From Bugula neritina (lineage: Eukaryota; Bryozoa; Gymnolaemata; Cheilostomatida; Bugulidae): DNA of 64,000 bases. The first letter of the stretch is position 1. Each line of letters begins with the position of its first letter. Below the pieces are notes generated by a model that searched no databases, had not been told where the DNA came from, and worked only from the letters and a program-made list of their open reading frames with translations. The stretch is taken from positions 23,597,267-23,661,266 of the forward strand of contig OZ037766.1 of the NCBI GenBank assembly GCA_964035545.1, read 5' to 3'. Positions 49,701 through 61,100 of this stretch are shown here, piece by piece. A program made the position numbers and the translations under genes.

Positions 49701-52700
49701 CAAGGATGGAATCATCAATAATATTATGTGTCTAAACTCTAAATGTTGCTGTAAACTAGAAGTTGTCTGCACGTTTGGGGGAACCACCATGAAAATAATT
49801 CAAGCAAATTGAGCAATATCACAAAATTTAAAGCTTGTGGGAAAGCTTGTTAGTATCAAATGAACACCTGTTCTAATCATCACAGTTGAACAATAGGGGT
49901 ATTAGTCATTGCCCTAACAGACATAAAAAATATGCTACTTTAATATCATAACAGAAATCTATTGTTGAAATGGTAAAATCATCCACTTGATCCTTTGTGA
50001 TTTTGAAAGGGTATTTTTGAAAGCTCACTAAGGACAGGCCGAATAAAATGTGATCCCAGCCTAACAGTTTATAAGAGTTGTAAGGTGGCTCAAGCATTGG
50101 CTGACATAGACTTTATATACAGCTGAGAAAAGACCAAATCAGTGTTTAGTATTTTAGATAGATTCTGTCTTACTACCACAGGAATACAAACATTCTCTCT
50201 GGTCTTAATTGAGATGACTGTAAGATTGGTTTAGGGAGATTAATTGTTAATCAATGAGCTTAGGCAAGCTGTGAAAGGCATGATGGCTGTTTTGTCATTA
50301 CATGTCTGCTACCCACATGACTGAAAATTGAAAAAAAATAATCTGTTGACAGACCCCTGATACAGTTTTAACATACTCCTGGTCTTTCATGCATACCACT
50401 ATCTTCATTCTAACACGTAGTCCTTAATGAGTGTAAATTGAGAGTTTAGAGTGGAAGTTTTGAAAATATGAACCATTTTAAAAACTTCGAAAGCCATTCT
50501 GTAATTAAACTCTAGTAGTTTGAGAAATTTTTTATTTGATTATATTTCTGAAAAAAAAGTTTTCCTCAGTAAATTTTGAAATATAAAATAATTCTCGTTG
50601 GTACTAATCCATCAGCAGTGGTACACAGAGAAGTTGAAAGTTTACAAATTTTGTCATAAAGGTCAACTTTATTCAATGAGGGATTACTAATAATACAATT
50701 GGGTTGCAACTATTTTGGCAACAGACATGAGTTTTCAAGCTGGGTATAAAAATAAGCTTAACGAAAGCCATCTTTAGGCTTATGAATTATGTATTCATGC
50801 AATTTATTGCCACAATAGTGGCCATAAGACTAATTACAAAGTGTCATATTATTCATGTAATTGCAGCGAAATATGACAATGTTGCAACTTCTCCTTGAAT
50901 ATCAAATTTACTTTGTTTAGATTGGAAGTAGTAAGCACTACTAGACTGGGAAAGATTTAGGCAAGACAATTCCAAATTTTAAACACTAAGTTAGGTCTGT
51001 TTCACTCTATATAATGATCACTCAAATCTCACAGTTTGCATACAATGTTAAATTTTGTTGCTGATTATAAATTTGAAAAATTAAATTAGCTAAAGGGTCA
51101 ATTAAAACTGAAACTGTGTTTTCTTAAAATGACATCCTCCATGAAGCCGCATGTGTTATATTTTGTTCAAATTCAAAATAGACAATAAGCTTTTTTTAGA
51201 ACTTCGACTAAGGATGACGACCTCATGACACACGCAAGGCTTTGCAAATTGTACAAAAGATTTGGTTATCTTGTATTATTTGTTACCTAAAAATGACAAG
51301 CATGCATTCATTGCATTTTAGGCAATGTTTAAGAATAAACCTTTGATTAGGTTATGAGATTGCAACCGAGTTGCATAACAATTGGACTTGCACAAATAAA
51401 ATGTTTATAAGATGAGGAACAACTCTGGTGGTAAAGACGTCTGTAAAAACTACAAGTTCACTAGATAGTTTGAACTGCTAGTAATACTTATAGAATTATA
51501 GGCTATGAGTCTGAGATCCTATGTTTTTACTTATTAAAGTGGCATAGCTACCATAGACTGGGCATAATATTAAAGAGGGTAGATATATTATGCTTAGCAT
51601 AAGCATCATCCTACTTATATTCTTTCTCGTGTGGTGCTCAGTTGTACGTAGTGTATGCGATTAATTATTATCTCTGTTCCAATATCCAACTATGACATCA
51701 TCCTGGTCTGTTTCAGCCGATTCCTATGCCCCTGGCTCATGCTACTACTGTCTGCGTACACTTAGCTGTAGGAACATGTTCCTTTGGATGTCTCTAATAA
51801 TCAGTCTTATTGGCTGGAGTGTCTCTATATGGAGGAGTATTGATAGCATGGACGACATGTCACACCTTAAACTAAGGACGGGCTACAGGCAAGTACACCC
51901 TTACTTTGTCACAATATAAGTTCTTGGACTAGGGCTAGATTGTAAAGTTTTAATTTGCTGCTAAACAGTTACAGCAAAGGCAGTAAGTTGAAAGTTTGCC
52001 ACATTTGTGTTATGTTAAATTGTGCACAGCTGCTTGTCAAGGAAGTTCCTTGAACAAAAAAGTATAGTTTAGCTGGTCTTTTATATTTTTTCTTGCATTT
52101 ATAGACTCCATTTTTTATGGGCACTTAGTATATGACAGCCTGTTGTCATAAAAGAATAGTTAGTTCAAGTTGTATTTAACACCAACAAGTAACATATAAA
52201 CAAGAAAATATGTGTTGAAACCTGCAGTACAATCCTAGGTCTTGTCATCATGTGTCACATGACACGTGACTCTGGAACTCAGTCTACTCAAACATCCTCC
52301 CTGTATGATGTATAACCAGGATTATAATTATATTCTACATAGTCTGACAGCCCATTAGTCAATATATCAAATGATGTCTAGCAGAATAAAGGAGCTAAAG
52401 AAGAGAATTTCTTTACTACATTAGCTGTGTTATTTTAATTGTATCTAATTTGCATGTAGTTAATTACTTTACAAAAAATAGAATTTAATTAGTACTATCT
52501 TTTTTTCATTTTGCATTTGTTGTATGAAGTTCCCTATTCATTAGTTAACTGTTGCGCTGTAGCAGTTTGTATTTCTTTACCAAATTAGCTTTTCAATTTT
52601 GTCATAGGTGTCTCTCCACTCCCCACTCCCCCTTCCCCTCCCCCATATACCTCAAAGCTTCCACCATTGGTTAAGTTTTACTTTGAGATTGAAAAAAAAA

Positions 52701-55040
52701 TTTTTATGAAGTAGTCTGGTGCATGAAACTACACTGGTTATGTAATTTTGTAAGCAATCATGACTGATTCCCCCCCCCACCCGAAGCTTGGATGAAACCG
52801 ATAGTCCATGACTTCTACGCAGCGTTGAAGAGTATTGGCAGGGTTTTATTATGCTTGCTGCATGAAATTAAAGTCTGCATGATTTTCTTGTTGATACTAG
52901 ATTTTTAACTCTGGCTACCTTGATATTCCAGGAAATACAATATTCTAGGCATTGGCTGATGTGTTTTTTAAGGTCATAGGTAATGTTAGGTCAAAGGTTA
53001 AATTGCATATTCTGTATGTAGGCTTCTTATTGTAGCAATTGTAATATTTATTGTAGCCTATTTTATATAAAGAGTTTATATTTTGTGTTTTATAGTTTGA
53101 ATGGATTTGCCCTAACAGATATGACTGTGATAGTGATATCTACAGCTACGTTCCTCTTCTCAGTCGTATTTCTATTAGTATCTACTTATACCTCGGAGAC
53201 ACTCAGCTCCTATCATCTTGAGTCTAGTCAATCTAATAAGTGTGCTTACTGCTTCACCATCACCGTAAGTCACTACTTGCTCTTGTTCGGTTCCTTTGAC
53301 ATTTCAACTTTTTTTTACATAAACTATCTCAGTAATCTATAAAGAGTTGAAATTCTTTCAAATGCTATTTGTTAATACTTTCCAGGAGAAATTGAGTTTA
53401 AAAAGAGAGTTTGTCACTAGATTTGTATTTGTAAAAAAGTCAATTTATAATTGTCTAAGTGAGTTGAAATGTTTATTTCGCAAATAAATTTTGAGAATAA
53501 TAATTGAAAGGTTATTTTAAAGCTAAATTCACTCAATTTTTATTTATAGCTTCAAGTATATATTGAATTGTTCCATCAGTTTTCAAAATCTGACAATACT
53601 TGAAGAACACTGAAAATCTGACTAATTATTAAGTTTTTGTCTTTTATAAACAACTTTTCAAAACGAGCAACAACATGTAAAAAGTAAACAAATAGCTCAC
53701 ACTTTATAGTGTTGAAATTGTATGTTTAAGTTCAGTTCCTGTTATTACTCATCCATTTGCAGATGTCCTTATTCAGTTGCTTTGCTGTGATCTTATGGAC
53801 CCTTATCATAGCTGCTACAATGATTCCAACTACCATCATTTCTGTAGTACACTTCCTATTCAAGTCTGGAAGTGCTAGCTGTGTGCATCTGCCAAGTTAT
53901 GGTTCGTAGCTGATTATTATTATAATTAATCATTTTCATATTCAACAGCTGGCAAAACAACTTTGTCTACCACTTTGTTAGCAAAATTTTAATGACCATT
54001 TACTACATTGCTAGAATTTTTATTCAAATTTCTTTTAACTAGATAATAAAATTCTTACTGTAATATAGTTGAACATAAGTTATGTACAGGTTTTCATGTA
54101 GTAGTATTAGTTATATAAAGATTGAGGAGATAACTCCAATTACTTGCCTGACAATAAAAATGTAATTTTGAATGAATTATAGCTCTTCCTTGTTCTGGCA
54201 GTTTGTAAAATGTGTTTGAAAGCTCATTTTATTTTATCATATAATTTATTAAAAAAAGCAACAAAATTAAAACCGCCATCTATTTATTGCCTTGTGCACT
54301 TGAATGAAATTTCCTACATACTTGTTTAAACTGTGAGTTATGTTTTATGATGGAGTGCAATGGCTGTCAAATATGTTGCTAATTTCCCTTCATTTAGACT
54401 ATGAGCTATAAATAGTGGTAAACATATGTAGGTATACAGACACCTGTAGTAGTGGGAGTCAGCGATACTCAGTCTACTGTCCAATTACATTGTAATGATG
54501 ACCTTGAAGACTGGCTGGAGAGGTCATGGACCCTTATGACCCCTCTTCTGATTAGCCTTGGCTGTGCTGTCCTCATCGAAATGGTGTTGGTAAGAACCCA
54601 AGGATGACTTAATTTAATGTAGTGTATAGTGTAGACTGCTTTCAAACCTAAATAGTATTGATGCCCACATGTATAATATAGATTCACATTATGCAATTAT
54701 TCAATACTTTTTGAAAATACTATTTCTTGGGTATTTGTTTACCAAATAAAATGTGCCCAAGTATTTTAATGAACTAAAAATAGAATAAGAAACCTTCAAA
54801 GATTTTGCTTTTATACTGTTGAATAAACTCATGTCAAAAATTCTTTAATACGGAAAATAAGGCAGTGAGATTTGAAGCACTCAATATTATATTTGTTTTA
54901 TTTTGTTTCAGATGGGATTTATCATGGTAGTCAGTAGCAATGGCAGACATCTGTATGAGAGAATGGGGTATCTTAGCAACACCAAAACAACTCATGATAA
55001 TAGCAATGACGGCGGGCGTCAAAGACCGCCCTTTATATAG
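34748..55040 (+). CDS. PLP/M6-like four-pass membrane proteolipid with long N-terminal extension
   Basis: Eight exons (34748-34926, 45511-45825, 48044-48178, 51717-51888, 53096-53264, 53763-53901, 54432-54589, 54912-55040) join in phase to 450 residues from ATG 34791. Residues 1-195 are hydrophilic and Ser/Asp/Pro-rich. Then comes a Cys cluster (204, 207, 213) and helices at about 216-234, 262-284, 311-342 and 388-417, with both ends cytosolic. PLP/M6 proteins share this layout: juxtamembrane, usually palmitoylated cysteines before helix 1, and a second outer loop with CxxxxxYG (349-355 CVHLPSYG here) and a further Cys (376). The family shapes neuronal and glial membranes. Intron 4 starts with GC instead of GT (51889). 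Exon 1 is open upstream of the ATG, so an earlier coding exon is possible. The family call rests on layout and short motifs only; another tetraspan family is possible. Confidence 0.65.
34927..36901. other. Intron 1 of the proteolipid-like gene, left of the transposon
   Basis: AT-rich, with no coding or repeat structure that I can identify. A 67-codon open frame at 36249-36452 has no recognisable features. Confidence 0.5.
36902..38091 (+). repeat. Left terminal inverted repeat, 1,190 bp
   Basis: It pairs with 40886-42075. It contains ggggggttctctcgtgagag near the outside and the 3' end of the internal gene (cysteine-rich tail, stop at 37864) at the inside. Short open frames at 36926-37108 and 37166-37456 recur in the other arm but look non-coding. 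Confidence 0.93.
37864..40885 (-). pseudogene. Decayed FEN/PIN-nuclease-like gene with CXC-type cysteine tail
   Basis: Read leftwards from 40885, the pieces follow the order of a multicopy protein family I recognise from invertebrate genomes: IGYCPMINAP and ITFDQAIYKIAKEI, then RMGGFHILMNYMAALGK, HYNRGVRAHK, RAEHSGNWQLY, DRTNYSRWLPIYL, then a nuclease-like part with IIDGMCIL, DVVFDVYSETLIKAQERIRR, NHDEADTRLILDA, SVDTDVAI and HALTGCDSV. The spaced acidic residues are those of XPG/FEN-type PIN domains. The end is a cysteine tail, CKCKKAGCKSKACK to CCGLCECFDC, and an acidic terminus. Lesions: in-frame stops at 40525, 40261, 38946 and 38320, and frameshifts near 40210, 39945, 39755 and between 38870 and 38480. 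The N-terminus is cut off where the right arm begins. The role of the family is not known to me; involvement in transposition is a guess. Confidence 0.8.
40886..42075 (-). repeat. Right terminal inverted repeat, 1,190 bp
   Basis: It is an inverted copy of 36902-38091. It encodes on the plus strand (40886-41113) a second copy of the cysteine-rich tail of the internal gene, intact to its stop, followed by aataaagc at about 41160. Five amino-acid changes separate the two tail copies (for example KPKRLMMK against KSKRLVMK). Confidence 0.93.
42076..45510. other. Intron 1 of the proteolipid-like gene, right of the transposon
   Basis: It holds a short tandem duplication (gagaagggggtggagcatga, 43045-43085) and the MITE at 44309-44675. 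I see nothing coding. Confidence 0.5.
44309..44675. mobile_element. MITE-like element, 367 bp
   Basis: The left end GCCTGGCCTCAGGCTCGTGA and the reverse complement of the right end, GCCTGGCCTCACGATCGTGA, match over about 35 bp (continuing GAACCACACG / GAATCACACG). The interior is rich in tcgtg/cacga words. It is non-coding, and no clear target duplication was found. Confidence 0.75.
45826..48043. other. Intron 2 of the proteolipid-like gene
   Basis: A plus-strand frame at 46879-47070 stays open for about 64 codons and reads Lys/Glu-rich peptide (QQVEIEKETVRNLITYFLKE and on), without an ATG and with stops soon after. It may be the relic of a coding insertion, but I do not recognise it. A pyrimidine-rich minisatellite occupies the end of the intron. 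Confidence 0.3.
47650..47965. repeat. Pyrimidine-rich 31-bp minisatellite
   Basis: About nine copies of agtcctagctccttcttatc plus cttctgccctc lie about 80 bp upstream of the exon 3 acceptor (48043) of the proteolipid-like gene. Each unit is pyrimidine-rich and contains cctcag, so it resembles a 3' splice site. Confidence 0.88.
48179..51716. other. Intron 3 of the proteolipid-like gene
   Basis: AT-rich. A stretch at 48930-49030 is a degenerate agtata/tacagt repeat. I see no other feature. Confidence 0.5.
51889..54431. other. Introns 4-6 of the proteolipid-like gene
   Basis: Apart from exons at 53096-53264 and 53763-53901, I see only a polypyrimidine tract at 52612-52650 (ctccccactcccccttcccc) and a C-run at 52770-52779. 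Intron 4 starts with the GC donor at 51889-51890. Confidence 0.5.
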
Positions 55041-58000
55041 TTATAGCCATCTCAAGTTTCTTAGCTTATATGTTAGAGTTTCTAAAATTTATAGATCTGT
55101 TGAAATCACTGGTATATATTAAACTTGCATACAACATACTTGATATAAATTTATTGTAGATATATATTGTAGATATACATCACTACCATTCATTCATGAG
55201 TCATTTCATTATAAATAATCGCTTTTTTATCATATATTATATCTATATATCTACAATATCTATTGTAGATATATATTGTAGATATACATCACTACCATTC
55301 ATTCATGAGTCATTTCATTATAAATAATCGCTTTTTTTATCAATACGTAGATAAGTGTAGACCATAGAGAAGCAAGTTCCCAAGTGCTGGTAATTTTACA
55401 TAATAACTTCTAGCTTTGTTTATTGTTATTAATATTGCTATTTGCTAAAGTATGTTTTAATCATGTTTAAGAAATGTCATTTATGAAATCGTCAGCTGTA
55501 ATATTGATGAAGACTTGGAAAGCTGTAATTATTAATTTTTGTTTTGTATTAAGGGAAGACAACTTTGATTACAGAGCGATGCCATAATACATAATCAAAT
55601 TATCTATATCTACTCGCTCATTAGAAATACTAGCAGCTGTATGTAAATAATTACTATTTGAAGGTAGAAGCATGGAGCATTCATTCACAATTCTATAAAA
55701 ATGGGAGACCAAGTTTTTTATTTAATTAAGCATTACTATTGTATATAATTATATATTATTCTGCTATAGTACTTTATTCTTATATGCTTTTACACTGGCG
55801 TCTCAATATACAACCACAAAACTATAACTGTAATGTCTTTGTATTTATTATTATTGTTCTCATGTAAATGATCACTTAAGGAATATTAATATTAGCTGAT
55901 CTTCATAGGACGTGAAATCAACAGAGAGTATAAACCTTTCAGTCACTTAAGATGTTCTACTATATAGCAATCAAGTTGGCCCTAGGTTGACTTATAAACT
56001 ATTATAAGATATAATGTGCTAGCAATAGATATTTTTATTGCATTATTTCAATTATCAAGTGACAAAGGCATCATTTTAGAGATAATATTTTGGTTAGCAA
56101 AACAAGTTGGTTACTATTAAAATCTGATGCTAATGAAAGATGTACTGCATTCGATTTCCCTTATAAATTGTATTCAACAATAGACTGAGGGATGATGAAT
56201 ACTGCATAAGCAGAAAACGCAAGTTTAAATAAAAACTGTTTATTACAAGAAATAATACAGACTTAGTAAAAAATCAGAAATTGATCAAATTGCTGTTCAT
56301 AACTAAATGACTGCCGAAACAACCAACGAATTATAAAATATATTTAAAAGGCTCATTAGAAAATGAAATAACTTCTAATGTTAAACGCTTAGATATTATA
56401 TTTTAACTTCAGTGAGTGATAGTAGCAGTAATTAGTATATATGCTTGACAACTAGATCTAAAAATGACGGAGGTCTAGACTAAAATACTCGTACTTTGCG
56501 TAGTCAGTGTGGCACAAACATGGAACTGATTGAAGAGTACAATAGTTATGTAATATGGTCTCTATTTGCATTGCGTAGATGTGTGTCAGTCCATAACTCT
56601 GGCTAGCAGGTATATTCCCAGCAGACGTCTGAACACACTCTACAACAACAGCACTAACAGTACGAGTTATTTTACTATTACATAAAGCAGACAACTCCTT
56701 ATAAATACTTATAGTCGCTATTATACATAGTTGATAGCATCTGTTATGCAAGGAAATGCTAGGAGCCACAAACTTGTCATGTGATGTTACATAACATCTA
56801 TAAAAAATAAGTAAAAGCATTGAAATATATGAACTCGGGCCAACTAAAGCATTTTATCTTTAACAAATAGGTTTAAAGGTTTAAATTAAAAAACTCAGGG
56901 TTTGTGAAAATTACTACAAAATCACTTTAGTAATTTGGAAATTATTAAAAATGATCTGAATATAATATTATGGTAGACTTCATTTTTACACTGAATTATT
57001 AAAAATACAAATGTGGTTAGGAGATTCGCACTTCAATTGCTACTAGCATAGTTACACTATTTAGTAGTACAGCATTTTATAATGATGAATTAAAACCTTA
57101 TTTACACTATGTGTATATGTGTATATACACATATACATATTCACACAGGCATGCAATCCCGAGTACACAATTATTTATCACAATTTCATGAGGAGATTGA
57201 GAAGGCAACTTCAAAAACAAAAACTGCAAAATTGAACATTGTAAACATTGACAGACAAAACCTCTCAACACATTTATGGAATTAATTTTTACAAAAAACA
57301 TGAGTAAAACGTACCACGAAAAATTCTTTTGATCGGACAACTTTTTATAAAAAACAGCGAATTCTGTCCAATATTTGGATTGAGACATTCCACGAGCATG
57401 AAAAGCTTTTGTTATATTAGTACAGCTTACAGAGCTTCTTAGCTATGTTAGCCATCATATGATTTTTCTGCATTTTGTTTGGCCAAGCTTATGTACAGAT
57501 ATTTTGGCTACCATAAAAAAGCTAGCTTTTAGACTATTATATAAAATCAGCACTTTATGTCATTCACTCTCTTTCATATTCAGTGTTTGGTGGTCACTAC
57601 ACGTCGATTAAAACAACAACTTGCATTGTCCTGAAGAATGTAAAAGTGAATCACTACATTAGCTAAAAGGATATGCATCTTTCACAAGCAATTTCATTGC
57701 TGGTATAACCTATTTCAACCATAAATGCACAATTTGAAAAACAAAGTTAATGAGCCATCTTATGATAGCAGAGATACTTAGTAATGCAGAAAACACACTC
57801 AACCTTATAGTTAGTGGATTATATGCCACCCAAAAAAAAGTTTCAAGATCAGCCAAAGAAAAGTAGATGAAGCAACAATTAAACATTGGCAACTAAAAAA
57901 GGCAATAGCATTGCATCTCCAGCAGTTTTCACAAAAATATTTCTGAAACTTTAGTAAAAATTCATCTTTCTAATCTAAATTTTTTAAATTTTCAATAATG

Positions 58001-58101
58001 ATGACGAAGTTGCCTTCCCGTTGACCAAGTTGGAGGGCAAACAGTAAGCTTACTTGATTACAGTAGACGGACCAGAATCACATCTGAAGTGATACGTCAC
58101 A
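55041..58101. other. Convergent 3' region between the proteolipid-like gene and SLC25A10
   Basis: The two genes converge here, so it should contain both 3' UTRs. A tandem duplication lies at 55154-55342 and a TA/CA palindrome at 57109-57140 (tatgtgtatatgtgta). A 120-codon minus-strand frame at 56458-56820 has no features I recognise and no splice partners, and is probably non-coding. Confidence 0.45.
55154..55342. repeat. Direct duplication of about 80 bp at 109-bp spacing
   Basis: The segment from ttgtagatatatattgtaga to aataatcgctttttt occurs twice, with nearly identical sequence, in the 3' flank of the proteolipid-like gene. Confidence 0.9.
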
Positions 58102-61100
58102 TTAAACAGGGACAGTGTGACCAAACCTCAGTCTGAACTGCTCAAAGAACATGAATGTAAGAACTGTTTGTGGCCCGAGTCGAGTGAACGCAGGTATAAA
58201 ACCTTTGTAGAATGATGTGAGTCCAGTGGAGGCTATGTCTTTCGCACAAGCTAGGATTCCTGCAACATACTGGCAGATATTAGCTCACAATCTCATGTAT
58301 TGATACTGCAAGTCATCCCTTTCTATAAGTGAATTCTTACCTGTGATATAATAGGATATAATATAATAGAATGTAATATAACATGATATAATAGGATATA
58401 ATCAAATAAAACATTATATTATAGAACATAATATGATATAATATAAGATAGCATGATATATTGAAGTATAATATGATAAAATAAAATAGAACATGATATA
58501 ATGGAATATAATACGAAATAAAACAAGGACTAGGCACAACTTGGCAACTAAAGATCAGGAGAAATTAGTATATCAATTATTAGAAGTATAAAGATTGTGA
58601 TAACTTGTATTCAAGGTTCACTATGTGATGTTTCTTACCAGAGTATGTACCAGGGGCGGCATTCATCATTCTGGTTTTCATGACATCAACAGGCTGTGCC
58701 AAAGCAGTAGCAACGCTAGCAGCGCTAATACTCGCAGTGAAGTGTGTCGTCATATTATCTCTGAAATCACACACCAGATCTTTCCTGACTCCATCAATTT
58801 TATTGACTCAAACAATTTCATATCATTCAATTCCTTAGCTCACAGTTCACATTATTCAAGTAATAACTGTCAATCACTCACTGGGTCACATTATCACGCA
58901 ATAGACCGATATTTAGAAAGCTTGTCTCTTTTCTTACAATAATGTTAATAGAGTTACTGTTGACATCGAGCAAAACATGCTATTAGCTTTACTAATGGAA
59001 ATTAAAGCAAAAGCAAGGGGAAAGAATTTAGAAAAGGCAAAGTATAGTACCTAAAGTATTGAGAAGCTAAGAGGCTCTGTTTGATTTGATCATACATAGC
59101 AATCTGGCCAATCGTCACTAATACTGCTCTGGTACTGGCCATAACTGAACCAGTGAACAGTGTGCTAGCACCTACATAACAGATAACATGCGGGTGATTG
59201 GTGAACCAGAAACTAGCAGGTGTTAACCAATCAGGCACTAGCTACCAGAGGTTTCACCTAGCCACAACTCAACTGCCTCAAGTTTCAGCCAATTGAAATC
59301 TCAGTTTAAGTAGTGAAGTTGAGACTAAGCGTGCGGCCATGGCAAGTGGATGTTCAGCACTGGTCACATAGCAGAACTTCCACTCGAAGCTGGAAGATGC
59401 ACTCGAGCAGATTTTAGGTGGTTTTATGTGAACACAATCCGGAACAGCTATTGCGGAAATGGCTGGTAACTATTAAGTGAGCACACTTCAAGCTTCAAGG
59501 TCACAATTTTACTTTCTAGAGATCAAGTTTGTCTACTTTTTGTGTTTTTATATGGCATTGGATAAAAATGTCATTAGCTAGAAAATTTCCGCTCTTGCTG
59601 ACAAAACATTGTGTATGGTAGATAGTTTTTACAGCAGAAAATCCGTCTAATGTGGCCCCACGCTTACTAATCACAACAAAGGTGTAATCTAGCGAATTTT
59701 CAGCTATATCAGAAAGGATCATGCAAGTTGACCATATCCTGTTAGTGTTATTCCAGAAGTTATGAGAGAAATCTCTTGTCTTGCCAGAACATGTTCAGAC
59801 TATTATGTGAACTCCAAGCGTCAGTAGAGGTTACCCGCTAAGGAGTGGATTTAACAGTGACTTTCAAATTGTAAGTATTAAAGAAGAGTGATTTGACAAC
59901 CAACTCTTTACTAACGGATAATGGCAGAGCATGTGCCCAGACAAGAAATCCCTTTTTATAAAAAAAAAAAACAAAAAAAGCATTTATAGCAACTGAAGAG
60001 ACATGCAGTGACAATATTATTACGCACTTAGGACGATCAGATCAGTGGGCGTGACCGTACTTACTTGAAGTAAGGGGTGCCAACCAGTAACTGTTTAAAC
60101 TGGTCATACATGGCGATTTGACCAACAGTTATGAGAACAGCTCTGAAACTGGCTGTGACGGCACCGTTGAACAAACAGCTTGGACCTTTCAATGTACAAA
60201 CGTTAAGCTTGTAAATTAACATTTATACTAAGTAAGCAAAACAATAGGTTTACTAATTCATTATTTTCTTTAGAATAAGTGAAAAAATAATGAACTCTTT
60301 TTAAAGTAATATCCTAACCAAATAATAAATTAAATTTTTGAATGTAATATTGTTCTAGCTTAGCTCTTGTTTTTTGAATGAAAATGTTCTATACTTTACA
60401 TAGTCTTCAACTATGAATCCCTGCCTTTCAGTTCTAAGGTGACTTAACAAAGTTATGTGCAGAATTATAATATAGAGAATTTGTATAAAATTGTGTTGAG
60501 ATAATATAAAGTAACAAGAAAACAAACTATTGAAATATTGAAAGCATTGACGGCTAACCTTCATAACGAGCTATTCGATACAACCCATGGAACACATTCT
60601 TGTAATTCCTCCTCTGGTCTACGGGTATCTTCATGTCATTTTGCAGTCTAACATTCACAAGGTCACACGGAGTTCCTGCGGCATAAAAATTCAAAAACTT
60701 TAGAAAGCCAATAAATTTATAAAAGCAACTTACAACGACAAAACACACACTTTATATGTTCGTTTAAATGATGTTAGAACGGTCCATATTAGCATGACTA
60801 CCCTGTAGATTATCGCAAGCTTCATCTAACAGTTAGCTATGATTGATAGTATAGTGCCACTGCCTGATAAGTAAAACTATTATAAAGATCAAACAGAGTC
60901 TGTAACTGGCCAAAAGGCAGTAATTAGCTAGGAGTTCTAATAGTGGCTACACACAATTTAGATTTACTAGAGTTTGATCAATTTAATCTACAGGTTTACA
61001 TGCTGCAACATGTAGTATTTTAAAGTCAGACCACAATGCCTAATGTATTTACACACTAAGAAAAAAAACTGCATGGAAACATGTAACTGCTTTGTATATA

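Noticed and set aside
56458-56820. 120-codon minus-strand frame between the convergent genes
   Set aside because: No domain, signal peptide or splice partners recognised; it lies in expected 3' UTR/intergenic DNA.
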